A DNA stretch of 64,000 bases from Candidatus Brocadia sp. (GCA_021646415.1 SOEU01000005.1:62001-126000), one strand, 5' to 3'; numbered from the stretch's first letter, positions 9,838-19,607 are shown. The notes: generated by a model not told the origin, from the letters alone. Translations and numbers: made by a program.

Positions 9838-10815
9838 ATGTCGAGATACTGGATGATCACGAATCGCAATGTGGAGAATGACGGCTTCGGCCCAAATCTG
9901 GCACCGCGGACTTACTGGATCAGCGAAGGAGGACCTCTTGATAAATTCAAAAATTGGAAGCAGGTGACCGGCAATCAGTTTCAATTGGAACTGATTAAGG
10001 CAGCTGATAAATTTCCTTTAATTTTAGATCCGGAAAGGCACGAAGACCAGAAACACGTCTCCATCTTCGTTCATGGATACAACAACGATTGGAAAGATGC
10101 GGCACAAAGATACGAATCGCTAAACGCCAAATTGTTTGAGGGTAATCAGGGTTTAGGTTTGTGCATCCTGTTTAGCTGGCCTTCGGATGGATTTGTGTTA
10201 GGATACTATCCGGACCGGATGGATGCCCGTAAATGTGCGCCAGACCTTTCAGAGGTGTTGAATGCGCTCTACGATTGGATGCTGGAGAAACAAAAAGCCG
10301 CCATTGAAGATCGGACACAATCTTGCCGTGCGAAGGTCTCAGTGATTGCTCATAGTATGGGTAATTACGTGCTTCAGAATGCCATGCAGTATACCTGGAC
10401 CCGTAAAAACCAACCCCTGCTCGTCTCTCTCGTCAACCAATTATTGATGGTGGCGGCGGATGTAGACAATGATCTGTTTAAAAGCGGGGAAGAAATTGAT
10501 AAAAGTGATGGTGACGCAATTGCAAACCTTACCTATCGGGTTACAGCGCTTTTCACCGGTCGCGATAATGTGCTTGGCATGTCGGCAGGTCTCAAGCATT
10601 TTGGCAAACGCCGTCTCGGCCGCAGCGGATTGGATCGCACATATCCAATTCCCGATAACGTCTGGGATGTAGATTGTACAACGTTAATTTCTAAGGACGC
10701 GGATAACATCCATTCAGCATATTTCGACGAGCCCAAAACAATAAAACTCATGCGACAAATCCTCCGCGGCGTTGACAGGAAAGTCCTGGCCTTGCAAAAA
10801 CTCGCTCCGCAGTAG
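9838..10815 (+). CDS. Alpha/beta hydrolase of the DUF900 type
   Basis: This 325-residue protein has the DUF900-like pattern: an early strand and oxyanion turn (HVSIFVHGYNNDW, about residues 77-89), a SWPSDG motif, and the nucleophile elbow IAHSMGNYVLQ (Ser near residue 178). A late Asp/His pair is plausible near the C-terminus (DNIHSAYF). It has no signal peptide and is likely a cytoplasmic serine hydrolase of unknown substrate. GAAAGGAGAACCT precedes the ATG. The gene stands alone between two oppositely oriented operons. Confidence 0.8.
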   Translation: MSRYWMITNRNVENDGFGPNLAPRTYWISEGGPLDKFKNWKQVTGNQFQLELIKAADKFPLILDPERHEDQKHVSIFVHGYNNDWKDAAQRYESLNAKLFEGNQGLGLCILFSWPSDGFVLGYYPDRMDARKCAPDLSEVLNALYDWMLEKQKAAIEDRTQSCRAKVSVIAHSMGNYVLQNAMQYTWTRKNQPLLVSLVNQLLMVAADVDNDLFKSGEEIDKSDGDAIANLTYRVTALFTGRDNVLGMSAGLKHFGKRRLGRSGLDRTYPIPDNVWDVDCTTLISKDADNIHSAYFDEPKTIKLMRQILRGVDRKVLALQKLAPQ

Positions 10816-10819
10816 TTTC

Positions 10820-10939
10820 ATGGAACGAATACTCGAAGTAGAAGAAATACGTGAACAAGTGAAAGCGGCGAAATTAGATCATCTCCAGTTAAAAGTAACA
10901 AGTGATCGGCATATTGTTATCGCTGGATATATGGCTTAA
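10820..10939 (+). CDS. Possible 39-residue small protein
   Basis: An ATG four bases after the hydrolase stop opens a 39-codon frame (MERILEVEEIREQVKAAKLD...IVIAGYMA) with sensible protein composition: a charged helix followed by a strand. There is no good ribosome-binding site and no recognised family. It could be a translationally coupled small gene or a truncated remnant of a longer one. Confidence 0.3.
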   Translation: MERILEVEEIREQVKAAKLDHLQLKVTSDRHIVIAGYMA

Positions 10940-10965
10940 CTTTGACATGAAACTGGTTGCAAATT

Positions 10966-12975
10966 TTATGACCACTTAGGGTGTTGGGGAGTCTCATTTA
11001 AATCGATAGCGGGTTCATGTGCTACAACTACTTCCGCCTTTGCAAACCCTGTTTCAGCCCCTTCTAACTTCACCTTTTCCTGAGTATCGAACTGCATCTC
11101 AAAGAGTTTTTTATAGAGCCCTCCATTTGCAAGAAGTTCATGATGGAGTCCTGTTTCCACAATCCTCCCCTTCTCCAGGACCACGATCAAATCGGCATGT
11201 AATATGGTCGATAACCGGTGTGCTATGACGAATGTTGTCCGGTTTTTTACCAATCGGTAGATGGCATTCTGGATGAGTTGTTCGGTCTCTGTATCAACAG
11301 ATGATGTGGCCTCGTCCAGGATGAGTATCCGGGGATTGGCGAGGATGGCACGGGCAATGGCGATGCGTTGTTTTTGTCCACCGGAGAGTTTCACGCCGCG
11401 TTCGCCGATCACGGAATCATACCCCTTCGGCAATTCAACGATAAAATCATGTGCATTAGCAGCACGGGCAGCTTCTTCAATTTCCTTATCCATTGCATCG
11501 GATCGGGCATAAGCAATATTCGCCTTTACCGTATCATTAAACAGAAAAGATTCCTGGAGTACCATGGCCATTTGCTTGCGCAGGGAGTGGAGTTTGACTT
11601 CTCTGATATTATAACCATCAATGAAAATCCCTCCCTTCGTCGGGTCATAGAATCGGGGGATGAGTTTTGTAAGGGTGGTCTTACCGCTACCGCTGGGGCC
11701 CACAAAGGCAATCATCTGGCCGGGGCGCGCAGTGATATTGATGCCTCTCAGGACTTCTGTATCCGGATTATACCTGAAGTAGACATGTTTGAATTCAACT
11801 ACACCACGCACGGGCGGCAAATCAATAGCATTGGGGGCATCTTTCAAATCGCACGGCGTATCCAGTATCTCAAAGATGCGCTCGGTGGATGCGATGGCAC
11901 GTTGCACTTGATTGTAAAAGCGTGTAAGACCGGTAATGGGACTGTACATCATCTGGAGATAGGGAAAGAATATTACAAAGGTGCCCGCAGAGAGTTGTCC
12001 CTGAAGTACCTTATATCCACCGAGACAGATGACGACCACGGCCCCCGTCTCGGTTATCAGGTCTACAATGGGCCTTAATGCTGAAACAAGTTTCAATATG
12101 CGAACGTAGAGGTTGTAGTTCTCATAGTTTTTATTCCGGAAACGTCCCATTTCTTCGGCCTCTTTCGCAAATCCAGCAATAACCCGGATACCGGAGATAT
12201 TGTCCTGAATGAGAGAGTTCAGTTCAGCCGTCTTGTCCCTCAGGGAGCGAAAGACCTTTCTGATCCTTTTCCCAAAATTATAGGTACATAAAGAGATAAA
12301 AGGGCAAACAAATAAGGCAATACTGGTGAGTTGCCAGTCGAGTTTTAAGCAAAAATACAGTATCCAGCCAAATTTAAACATGTCGGTAATAAAGGTAATA
12401 ACAGGACCCACAACTGCCTGTTCCAGGGAATTAACGTCATTCATGAGACGGCTCATGATATCACCGGTCTTCGTATTTTCAAAATATTGTAGGGGGAATC
12501 GCTGGATATGGCTGTAGAGTTGATTCCGCATATCATAAATGAGCCTCTGTCCTAATTCGGAAGTAATGAAGCCGTGTGCCAGAGTAATACCGCTATGAAA
12601 GGTATGCATGAGGATAAAACTCACGGCAAGAAAGACCAGCGTAACGATAGTAGAATTATAACCTTCAAACCAATGCTTATAAATAGAACGGGAGGCAGTT
12701 AGTAAAGGTTTCGAGAGTGGGATAGGGTTCTTTTGTTCATAAAGGTAAGTTTTATCGGATGGGTTTTCCTCAGATGGATTGCCGGGTATCGTTTTTATAA
12801 ATTTGTCAGCTATCTTGATCTCATCCACCGCAATGCCCAATATCTGGGTCGGTAAGACAGCAACATAAGCGCTTACAGCCGAGAGGATAAGAATAATTAC
12901 TGATTTATGCCAATAAGGCTTTAGATAACCCAGCAGTCTGATATAGGTGTTTTTAGAAGAAATGTCTTTTTTCAT
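10966..12975 (-). CDS. ABC exporter, fused permease and ATPase (MsbA/MDR-like)
   Basis: The 669-residue half-transporter has an N-terminal six-helix ABC exporter domain (about residues 20-350). An unusual ~60-residue hydrophilic insert follows the first helix (DEIKIADKFIKTIPGNPSEE...). The C-terminal nucleotide-binding domain has Walker A GPSGSGKTTL, Q-loop VLQESFLF, signature LSGGQKQR, Walker B ILILDEATS and switch His in IAHRLST. It probably works as a homodimer exporting lipids or hydrophobic compounds; the substrate is unknown. The stop lies at 10966, and a likely ~140-base leader with unclear regulation precedes the ATG. Confidence 0.93.
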   Translation of the reverse strand: MKKDISSKNTYIRLLGYLKPYWHKSVIILILSAVSAYVAVLPTQILGIAVDEIKIADKFIKTIPGNPSEENPSDKTYLYEQKNPIPLSKPLLTASRSIYKHWFEGYNSTIVTLVFLAVSFILMHTFHSGITLAHGFITSELGQRLIYDMRNQLYSHIQRFPLQYFENTKTGDIMSRLMNDVNSLEQAVVGPVITFITDMFKFGWILYFCLKLDWQLTSIALFVCPFISLCTYNFGKRIRKVFRSLRDKTAELNSLIQDNISGIRVIAGFAKEAEEMGRFRNKNYENYNLYVRILKLVSALRPIVDLITETGAVVVICLGGYKVLQGQLSAGTFVIFFPYLQMMYSPITGLTRFYNQVQRAIASTERIFEILDTPCDLKDAPNAIDLPPVRGVVEFKHVYFRYNPDTEVLRGINITARPGQMIAFVGPSGSGKTTLTKLIPRFYDPTKGGIFIDGYNIREVKLHSLRKQMAMVLQESFLFNDTVKANIAYARSDAMDKEIEEAARAANAHDFIVELPKGYDSVIGERGVKLSGGQKQRIAIARAILANPRILILDEATSSVDTETEQLIQNAIYRLVKNRTTFVIAHRLSTILHADLIVVLEKGRIVETGLHHELLANGGLYKKLFEMQFDTQEKVKLEGAETGFAKAEVVVAHEPAIDLNETPQHPKWS

Positions 12976-13270
12976 ACGTAACTATTATAAGGGAAAAACA
13001 TCGTTTTACAAACCTTAGCATGTGCTGAGGGTTGTGTATTATTCCGGGGACAAAGTGAAAATACTACGCTTCCAAAGGACTTGTTACCTAAAATTGCCAG
13101 GACAAACGCATGTGGCGCGGCTGTTATTTCCGTAAAGAAAAAAATATTTGCTGATTTAAAAAAAGATAACTATTTAGCCTGGTGAAATAACAGGGTTTTG
13201 GAAGATGCCATAAAGCACAGAATGTCGTTTGGTTTTTAAGTCTGACATTCTGTCACGCTGTTCAATGGAA

Positions 13271-13459
13271 TCACTGATCCTGTATCACAAAGTTGGCGCC
13301 ATCATCTTGCGAAGCTATGTATGAGCCTACAGGACAAAGTACTTTACTGTCCGATTCACAGCGTATCAGTATCTTCCATAGTGCCTCAAGATTCTCCTTC
13401 TCGTGTTCGGATTCCGGAATCATTTTAATCCTTGTTTTGCCTTCAACAGAAATTCTCAT
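13271..13459 (-). CDS. Small conserved-looking protein of unknown function
   Basis: An AGGAGCCATACC site precedes the ATG at 13459, which gives a 62-residue protein (MRISVEGKTRIKMIPESEHE...). Its pattern is a short beta strand, an acidic helix (HEKENLEALWKILIRCES) and a Cys-containing strand. The good ribosome-binding site and codon composition support expression. I do not recognise the family. It stands alone between the ABC exporter and the MacB-type operon. Confidence 0.6.
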   Translation of the reverse strand: MRISVEGKTRIKMIPESEHEKENLEALWKILIRCESDSKVLCPVGSYIASQDDGANFVIQDQ

Positions 13460-13602
13460 GGTATGGCTCCTTTCAACTTTTGTCTGGTGCATTATAATTC
13501 TCTGTAAATCACAGATACTAGTAATACATGATTTTTAAGAAATCAATAATGTAAACGAAAATCAACATATATTCAATCTTCTTTTTAACTCAAATCACCG
13601 TT

Positions 13603-14811
13603 TCATTCATACCTGAGCGCCTCAATCGGGTTAAGCCTCGACGCCTTCCTCGCCGGATAATAACCAAAGAAGATACCGACCATGTTTGAAAAGAGGAATG
13701 CAACGGCGATAGATGGTGAAGATAGTAACGATGGCCATCCCCCATAGTAAGAAACCAATTTTGACGTGAAAATGCCAAAAATTATCCCGACTATCCCACC
13801 AATGGAGCTAAGAACAGTAGATTCTATCAGAAACTGGAAGAGGATATCCTTTTCCTTGGCACCGACTGCCATTCTGATGCCAATCTCTCTGGTCCTTTCG
13901 GTTGTGGAAACCAGCATGATATTCATGATGCCGATACCACCTACAAACAGGGATACTAATGCAATACTACCGAGGAGAACGGTCATCGTATGACTTGTTT
14001 CCATCACCGTTGAGGCAAATTCTACCTGGCTGATAACCGTGAAATCATTCTCTTCATTGGATCTCAGCCGGTGGCGTTGCCTTAAAAGAGAAGTAATTTG
14101 TTCGATTGCCTCAAACCGTGACTCTGCGGTAGTCGATGAAGCAAGCATATAACCAATATATGTAACCCCCATAATCTTTCTCTGTAAGGTCGTGTATGGC
14201 AGGAGAACCATATCGTCCTGATCCTGGCCTGTAGGAGATTGTCCTTTGGCGCTCAGTACACCGATTACTTTAAATGGTATATTGTTTACACGAACCCACT
14301 TGTCAACGGGGTCCAACGTTCCAAAAAGATTGGTTACAACAGTCTGCCCAAGGACACAAACCTTTGCCATGGTATTTACATCCTGCTGAGTAATAAATCT
14401 CCCGTCTTTTAACGGCCAGTTCCGTATAATCTGATAGTCAGGTCCTGCCCCCGACACCCCGGTTGTCCAGTTCATATTTCCGTAAACAACCTGCGTGGTT
14501 GTCCTGATACCGGGCGAAATATAACTTACGGCACTACATTCCTTTACTATAGCAAAGGCGTCTTCTGCCGTTAAGGTGATGGTTCCTGTGGTACCCCTGG
14601 CAGCGGCATGTGTGGTACTTATGGGGATAATAATAAGGACGTTTGTCCCTAAACTCTCCAGTTGTTTTTCAACAAAGGCTTTGGCTCCTTGCCCGATACT
14701 TACCATAACAATTACAGCGCCAACACCAATAACGATGCCAAGGATCGTCAGGGAGGAACGTAACTTGTTCCTCATAATTGCACGTAAAGCTATTTTAAAA
14801 AGTGCCGTCAT
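13603..14811 (-). CDS. MacB-type ABC transporter permease
   Basis: The 402-residue protein has an N-terminal helix (RNKLRSSLTILGIVIGVGAVIVM, residues 15-37), a ~220-residue periplasmic MacB_PCD domain, and three C-terminal helices beginning VLLGSIALVSLFVGGIGIMNIML. The conserved cytoplasmic loop ERTREIGIRMAVGA is present. This is the FtsX-like mechanotransmission permease of tripartite exporters. Unlike E. coli MacB, the ATPase is a separate gene just upstream (41 bases). Together with the adaptor it should export a periplasmic peptide, siderophore or lipoprotein-like substrate. Confidence 0.93.
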   Translation of the reverse strand: MTALFKIALRAIMRNKLRSSLTILGIVIGVGAVIVMVSIGQGAKAFVEKQLESLGTNVLIIIPISTTHAAARGTTGTITLTAEDAFAIVKECSAVSYISPGIRTTTQVVYGNMNWTTGVSGAGPDYQIIRNWPLKDGRFITQQDVNTMAKVCVLGQTVVTNLFGTLDPVDKWVRVNNIPFKVIGVLSAKGQSPTGQDQDDMVLLPYTTLQRKIMGVTYIGYMLASSTTAESRFEAIEQITSLLRQRHRLRSNEENDFTVISQVEFASTVMETSHTMTVLLGSIALVSLFVGGIGIMNIMLVSTTERTREIGIRMAVGAKEKDILFQFLIESTVLSSIGGIVGIIFGIFTSKLVSYYGGWPSLLSSPSIAVAFLFSNMVGIFFGYYPARKASRLNPIEALRYE

Positions 14812-14852
14812 AGGCGAAAAAGTCGTTCATTATAAAACCATAAGGCTGCTTC

Positions 14853-15578
14853 TCAAGATGCCTGAACCACAGGCGTAGCGGCGGATGGAGAAGGAGTGTC
14901 GCTTAACACCGTACCGTCTTTGAGAACAACAACCCTGCGGGCGTATCCGGCAATATCTGTTTCATGGGTAACGAGCACAATGGTAATACCCAGGTTAAGA
15001 TTGAGGTCGGTGAGTACGTTCATGACATCTTTGCTGGTAGCGCTATCCAGGTTTCCCGTTGGTTCGTCGGCAAGGAGCAAGGTGGGGTCATTGATGATGG
15101 CACGTGCAATAGCAACGCGCTGCTGTTGTCCACCGGATAGTTGATTGGGATAGTGTTTTTGAAACCCCTCAAGGCCCAAAATACGCATTATCTGATGAAT
15201 CTTATCGATGTCTTTTCCGGATATTTTCCTACTATAAATAAGGGGAAGTTCGATATTCTCTACTATCGTAGTCCGGCTGAGCAGGTTAAAACTCTGAAAC
15301 ACAAATCCTAGTTTCTTATTCCGGATTTCGGCCAACTCATTTTTTGAAAACCGGGAAACTTCGACACCTTCCAGATAATATTTCCCCCGGGTGGGACTAT
15401 CGAGACATCCGAGTATATTCATCAAGGTGGACTTACCTGACCCGGATGCCCCCATAATAGCCACAAATTCCCCTTTTTTTATAGACAAAGACACCCCTTT
15501 TAAGGCCGTGACCTTAAACTCTCCCATCGTATATATCTTATAGATGTCATTCAACAATACGATATCATGCATGTTCAA
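14853..15578 (-). CDS. MacB-type ABC transporter ATPase
   Basis: This 241-residue protein has Walker A MGASGSGKST (about residue 40), Q-loop FVFQSFNLL, signature LSGGQQQR, Walker B LLLADEPTGNLDS and switch VTHETD. The DEPTGNLD sequence marks the MacB/LolD/FtsE group. The start overlaps the stop of the upstream adaptor gene by an ATGA, so the two are translationally coupled. A short Ser/Pro/Ala-rich tail follows the domain. Confidence 0.95.
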   Translation of the reverse strand: MNMHDIVLLNDIYKIYTMGEFKVTALKGVSLSIKKGEFVAIMGASGSGKSTLMNILGCLDSPTRGKYYLEGVEVSRFSKNELAEIRNKKLGFVFQSFNLLSRTTIVENIELPLIYSRKISGKDIDKIHQIMRILGLEGFQKHYPNQLSGGQQQRVAIARAIINDPTLLLADEPTGNLDSATSKDVMNVLTDLNLNLGITIVLVTHETDIAGYARRVVVLKDGTVLSDTPSPSAATPVVQAS

Positions 15579-16777
15579 TAACGGCCTCTGCTCCAGGGAA
15601 CCCTTTGCTGGCCTTTTACAGTTGCCCTAGGAAGGGTCTCACTTATCACAACCTCCTGGCCTTCTTTTACATCACCCTCCAGGATTTCTGTAAAGCTATC
15701 ATTACCTATTCCCAGCTTCACAGCCACTTGTTTCAATTTTCCCTTGTCTAACACCCAAATGTGCGAGACGGTTTTTTTAGCTAATTTCCTGTCAGCAAGC
15801 ACCTTTTTATCTACTTCTCCTTTTAAGATTTCAGAAGGGGTATATCGCAGTGCCGCATTGGGAACCCTTAAAACGTTCTCTGCCTTAGCCACTAAAATGG
15901 AAGTATTTGCCGTCATTCCGGGCTTGAGCTTCAGGGATGTATTATCGACATTAATTATCGTATCGTATGTCACAACATTTTGAAAAATAATAGGTGCCAT
16001 ACGGATCTCGGAGACCTTACCCTCAAACAGGTCCTCAGGAAAGGCATCTACCGTAAACTTTGCATCCTGTCCTGCCTGAACCATACCGATATCGGCTTCA
16101 TCGACATTCGTATTGACCTGCATATGAACCAGATCTTCGGCAATATTAAAGAGGGTGGGAGTTTGAAAACTGGATACCACAGTTTGCCCTACGTCCACAT
16201 TTCTGGAGATCACAATCCCGTTTAATGGGGAGACAATTACCGTATGTTCTAAATCTGTTTTTGCAATTTCCAGGGCTGCTTTGGCTTGTAATACCTGCGA
16301 CTCGGCCAGTTTTATATCAGCCAGACCCGCCTGATATGTAGTCCGGGCAACATCAAGTTCTTCGATGGAGACAACACTTTTAGCAAACAATTTCTTTGAA
16401 CGATGGTAATTTCTCCTATTATTTTTAGAATTCACTTTGGCCTTTTCAAGGGAAGCTATAGCAGTGGCAAGGGCTGCTTCCGCCTGTTTAACCCGATGTT
16501 CAAAGGGGACCGGGTCAATCTGGGCCACGACTTGGCCCACCTTAACTTCAGAATTATAGTCAACATACAGTTTCGAAATAATGCCAGTGACCTGACTACC
16601 GATTATAACGGTTCTTACAGGGTTTATGGTACCGGTTGCAGTGACATATCTCCTGATATTTTCTCTGTCTATTTTTTCTGTCTTGTAGTGAATAGATTCC
16701 TTATTGCCAAGGAAATAAATTGACGCTACGACAATGGCAATGAGACATAGGATACCAATAATCATGTATTTTTTCAT
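15575..16777 (-). CDS. MacA-like periplasmic adaptor (HlyD/RND membrane fusion family)
   Basis: The 400-residue protein has one N-terminal membrane helix (MIIGILCLIAIVVASIYFLG) and then the lipoyl-barrel halves (GTINPVRTVIIGSQVTG and VIVSPLNGIVISRNVDVG). These flank an ~80-residue alpha-helical hairpin, and a beta-barrel and membrane-proximal domain follow. This is the adaptor that bridges a MacB exporter and an outer-membrane channel. It is the first gene of a three-gene adaptor-ATPase-permease operon. No TolC-like gene is adjacent, so the channel must be encoded elsewhere. Confidence 0.93.
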   Translation of the reverse strand: MKKYMIIGILCLIAIVVASIYFLGNKESIHYKTEKIDRENIRRYVTATGTINPVRTVIIGSQVTGIISKLYVDYNSEVKVGQVVAQIDPVPFEHRVKQAEAALATAIASLEKAKVNSKNNRRNYHRSKKLFAKSVVSIEELDVARTTYQAGLADIKLAESQVLQAKAALEIAKTDLEHTVIVSPLNGIVISRNVDVGQTVVSSFQTPTLFNIAEDLVHMQVNTNVDEADIGMVQAGQDAKFTVDAFPEDLFEGKVSEIRMAPIIFQNVVTYDTIINVDNTSLKLKPGMTANTSILVAKAENVLRVPNAALRYTPSEILKGEVDKKVLADRKLAKKTVSHIWVLDKGKLKQVAVKLGIGNDSFTEILEGDVKEGQEVVISETLPRATVKGQQRVPWSRGRY

Positions 16778-16852
16778 AAGCTAAATTAAGATAATACAAT
16801 TTACCAAGGATAGCAATTACAATTTTAAACGCCTTCTTTCGTGTAAATGACC

Positions 16853-16880
16853 TTGACACCTTATAATTCAACTATATAAT
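16853..16880 (+). promoter_or_regulatory. Sigma-70-type promoter of the lipoprotein operon
   Basis: TTGACA at 16853-16858 and TATAAT at 16875-16880 match the sigma-70 consensus exactly, with a 16-base spacer. The promoter points toward the COG3014 gene at 16953, leaving a leader of roughly 65 bases. Confidence 0.75.
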
Positions 16881-16952
16881 TCCAATCATAAAACAGATAC
16901 ATAAGAGTAAAGAAGTGACTGCCATTACGTGGGATGACAAAGAGACGAGAAA

Positions 16953-18416
16953 GTGGCCGATAGATATAGATTTATGTTGTGTCGATTGAGACGACTTTTT
17001 TTTTGCGCTTCAGTCTTTTTTGTGCTACCTGTCGCCGGTTGTTCCACTACAAGCGTCTTCACTTCTTATACATCTAAAATGAATTTGTTGATTGACGATC
17101 TCGCAACCCGCCAGTTTGACAAGTCCCTTAAAATTCTTAATAAGTACCGGAAAAGCAATGACAAAATTCTCTATCTCCTGGAGCGCGGTCGTATTGCACA
17201 GATAAAGAATGATACAGATTCAAGCATGAAAGATTTTGAGGCAGCCATAGCAGCTGTTCGTCAGATGGAGGAAAAGGCAGTCATAAGCGCCTCTGATGTT
17301 GGAGCACAGACCGCCTCTTTATTAGCAAATGATAACACCATTCCTTACAGGGGAGATGGGTATGAAAAAGTATTTATGTACCAATTCCAGGCATTTAACT
17401 ATCTGGCGAAAAAAGATCTTGAAGGCGCTGGCGTTGAGGTCAGACGTGCAAATCTTGAACAGAAATTAGCATTAGAAATGCATGAAAAGGAACTTGCCAG
17501 GGCGGAAGAAAAGGCAAGGGACAAAAAGATTGATACACAACAGGCCTATAACAATCTTAATTCAGCCTATCAGGGTATGGATGATGTTGCCGGCAAGGTA
17601 AAGAACTCTTTCCAAAATGCTTACACATTTTATATGTCCGGAATAGTATATGAATTGCTGAATCAACCGAACGATGCGTACATTGACTATAAAAAAGCCC
17701 TTCAAATATTTCCTGACAATGCTTACTTACAACGGGATGTAATGCGCCTGGCAAAAGATCTTGAAATGAACCAGGAATATGAAGATTATGCTTCCCGGTT
17801 TGGCATCAACTCTGTTAAAGGTAAGAAGAGTACGGGTGGTGGGAAAACCGGAGAGCTTGTGGTATTCTTTGAGAATGGTTTGGTTCCGCAAAAAAGGGAA
17901 ATTCAAATCCCGATTCCTACTCCAAATGGTCTATTGGCAATTGCGTTTCCTATTTATCATATAAAATGGTCTGAGGTAGAACCGCTTTCTCTGTCTGAAT
18001 CCGGTGGTAGCGGTTTTTTGGGTACGGCGGAATCTATTTGCCATGTACAGGCACTGGCTGTGAAATCGTTAAAGGAAAAAGTACCTGCCATGGTCATCAG
18101 ACACATCATCAGGGCAGCAGCCAAGGCTGCCATTCAACAAAAGGCAAAAGATTCAGCAGGAAGTTTAGGACAGATATTTTCCTCGTTTTACAATGTAGTT
18201 TCGGAGAGGGCAGACGTAAGAAGCTGGTTAACATTACCACAAGATGTTCAGATCATGCGTATTCATCTTCCGGAAGGAGCACATCGTTTGCATCTGGTAC
18301 ATGAAGCATCGAAAGCATCCTCATATATTGATATTTTAATAAATCAAAATAAAAAAACTATACTAAGAGTGATACGGATAAAATCAGAACTTTACACTAC
18401 ATCAATAACTTTTTAA
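16953..18416 (+). CDS. COG3014-like lipoprotein with TPR-like repeats
   Basis: This 487-residue protein begins with a lipoprotein signal (FFCASVFFVLPVAGCSTTS; lipobox Cys near residue 30). Helical repeats with TPR character follow (RGRIAQIKNDTDSSMKDFEAA; GIVYELLNQPNDAYIDYKKA). The C-terminal ~200 residues are beta-rich. It resembles the COG3014 family, which often stands next to ycfL- and lpoB-like genes, and both follow here on the same strand behind one promoter. A role in cell-envelope or peptidoglycan synthase control is inferred from that context. The start codon is GTG and its ribosome-binding site (GAGACGAGAAA) is weak. Confidence 0.8.
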   Translation: MADRYRFMLCRLRRLFFCASVFFVLPVAGCSTTSVFTSYTSKMNLLIDDLATRQFDKSLKILNKYRKSNDKILYLLERGRIAQIKNDTDSSMKDFEAAIAAVRQMEEKAVISASDVGAQTASLLANDNTIPYRGDGYEKVFMYQFQAFNYLAKKDLEGAGVEVRRANLEQKLALEMHEKELARAEEKARDKKIDTQQAYNNLNSAYQGMDDVAGKVKNSFQNAYTFYMSGIVYELLNQPNDAYIDYKKALQIFPDNAYLQRDVMRLAKDLEMNQEYEDYASRFGINSVKGKKSTGGGKTGELVVFFENGLVPQKREIQIPIPTPNGLLAIAFPIYHIKWSEVEPLSLSESGGSGFLGTAESICHVQALAVKSLKEKVPAMVIRHIIRAAAKAAIQQKAKDSAGSLGQIFSSFYNVVSERADVRSWLTLPQDVQIMRIHLPEGAHRLHLVHEASKASSYIDILINQNKKTILRVIRIKSELYTTSITF

Positions 18417-18450
18417 ATAGAAGGATCAGGAAAGGGTAGGTATACATATC

Positions 18451-18915
18451 ATGTCCAGCCATACAAAAGTAACTTCGAAGCATACAAAATTAAACTATTA
18501 TGGGTTTATAATTATTTTGATGGCATTGTCCTTCATTGGTTGTTCCACCACAGCTGGTATTGAAGGCTCTCTGTCTGCAACTACCGGACAAGACGGGCAA
18601 ACAGTATACAGAAAAAATGTGATCATTCATAACGACAGTTTAGCCCGGAACATTCAACTAGTGGATATGAAATCTGATTTTGTTGGAAACCTGCTCAGGG
18701 CTCATGTCTTTTTGCTTAACAAAGACAATGATACCTTAAATTTGCAGTTCAAGTTCTCCTGGTTTGATGAAGGCGGACGCGAATTAGACCCTGACACCGA
18801 TGCATGGACTCCTGTAATACTCTATGGAAACGAATCCAAGTCATTGCAAGGTGTCGCTCCTAATCCCAATGCTAAAGAATTTAAGATAAAAATACGGGAG
18901 TTGCATAACGATTAA
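18451..18915 (+). CDS. YcfL-like (DUF1425) lipoprotein
   Basis: The 154-residue protein has a lipoprotein signal ending in LSFIGCSTT (Cys near residue 31). A ~110-residue beta-sandwich-like domain follows, with the DUF1425 pattern: a long stretch of alternating strands, and FKFSWFDEGGRELDPDTDAW near the middle. Its position between COG3014 and LpoB-like genes repeats the known ycfL-lpoB neighbourhood. The function of the family is not settled. Confidence 0.8.
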   Translation: MSSHTKVTSKHTKLNYYGFIIILMALSFIGCSTTAGIEGSLSATTGQDGQTVYRKNVIIHNDSLARNIQLVDMKSDFVGNLLRAHVFLLNKDNDTLNLQFKFSWFDEGGRELDPDTDAWTPVILYGNESKSLQGVAPNPNAKEFKIKIRELHND

Positions 18916-18997
18916 GTTGATGAAAGAGGCACGAGCTTTTCCCTTTTCAAATTTGAGATAAACGTATGAGAATTATAAAACAAGGAGGATACAGAGA

Positions 18998-19591
18998 ATG
19001 CCGGGGTTAAAGAAATTTGTATGCGGATTAAGTATCGTAATTGTTACAGGGTGCTCTACGAGCGTAAAGTATGAAGATGCCACAAAGGTCGAAACAACAA
19101 CAACCGACTTTGGGTCTACCGATTTACAGCAGATTGTTAACAAAATGGTTGACTCGCTCCTTACCTTTCCCCCCATTGTACAGGTGACCAATGAACGCCG
19201 CCCTGTTATATTTGTAAATACCATTAAAAATAAAACGTTAGAACATATCGATACAGAATCAATTACTGATTCTATAAGGACGAAGATCTTGCGTTCTGGC
19301 AAGTTTCGATTTGTTGACATGACAAAGGTAGATGCTGTTGAGAAACAGTTTGAATTCCAAAATGAAAGTGGCATGGTTAATAAAGCCACAGCCGCAGCCT
19401 TTGGTCAGCAGATTGGGGCTGAATATATGCTCTACGGTAATTTTTCGAGCATTGTAAAAAAAGCTGAAGATGTTCGCGACATTTATTATAAATTCACTCT
19501 TAATCTGATGCATCTGGAAACAGGTATTATTGAATGGGCAGACGAAAAAGAAATACGAAAAATTTCAGAGCGTAGCTTTTTCGGTTGGTAG
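18998..19591 (+). CDS. LpoB-like penicillin-binding protein activator, lipoprotein
   Basis: The 197-residue protein has a short signal with lipobox IVTGCSTS (Cys near residue 19) and then an LpoB/CsgG-like domain. Recognisable elements are RRPVIFVNTIKNKT, IDTESITDSIRTKILRSGKFRFVD, FGQQIGAEYMLYGNFSS and TGIIEWADEKEIRK. In Enterobacteria LpoB is an outer-membrane lipoprotein that activates the synthase PBP1b. AAGGAGGATACAGAGA precedes the ATG. In an anammox-like bacterium it would support regulated peptidoglycan synthesis, although the synthase partner is not in the window. Confidence 0.85.
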   Translation: MPGLKKFVCGLSIVIVTGCSTSVKYEDATKVETTTTDFGSTDLQQIVNKMVDSLLTFPPIVQVTNERRPVIFVNTIKNKTLEHIDTESITDSIRTKILRSGKFRFVDMTKVDAVEKQFEFQNESGMVNKATAAAFGQQIGAEYMLYGNFSSIVKKAEDVRDIYYKFTLNLMHLETGIIEWADEKEIRKISERSFFGW

Positions 19592-19607
19592 AGAATACCT
19601 ATATTCA

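Noticed and set aside
13029-13184. Open frame EGCVLFRGQSENTTLPKD... ending LKKDNYLAW
   Set aside because: Protein-like, but no start codon or ribosome-binding site; perhaps a gene remnant, too weak to annotate.
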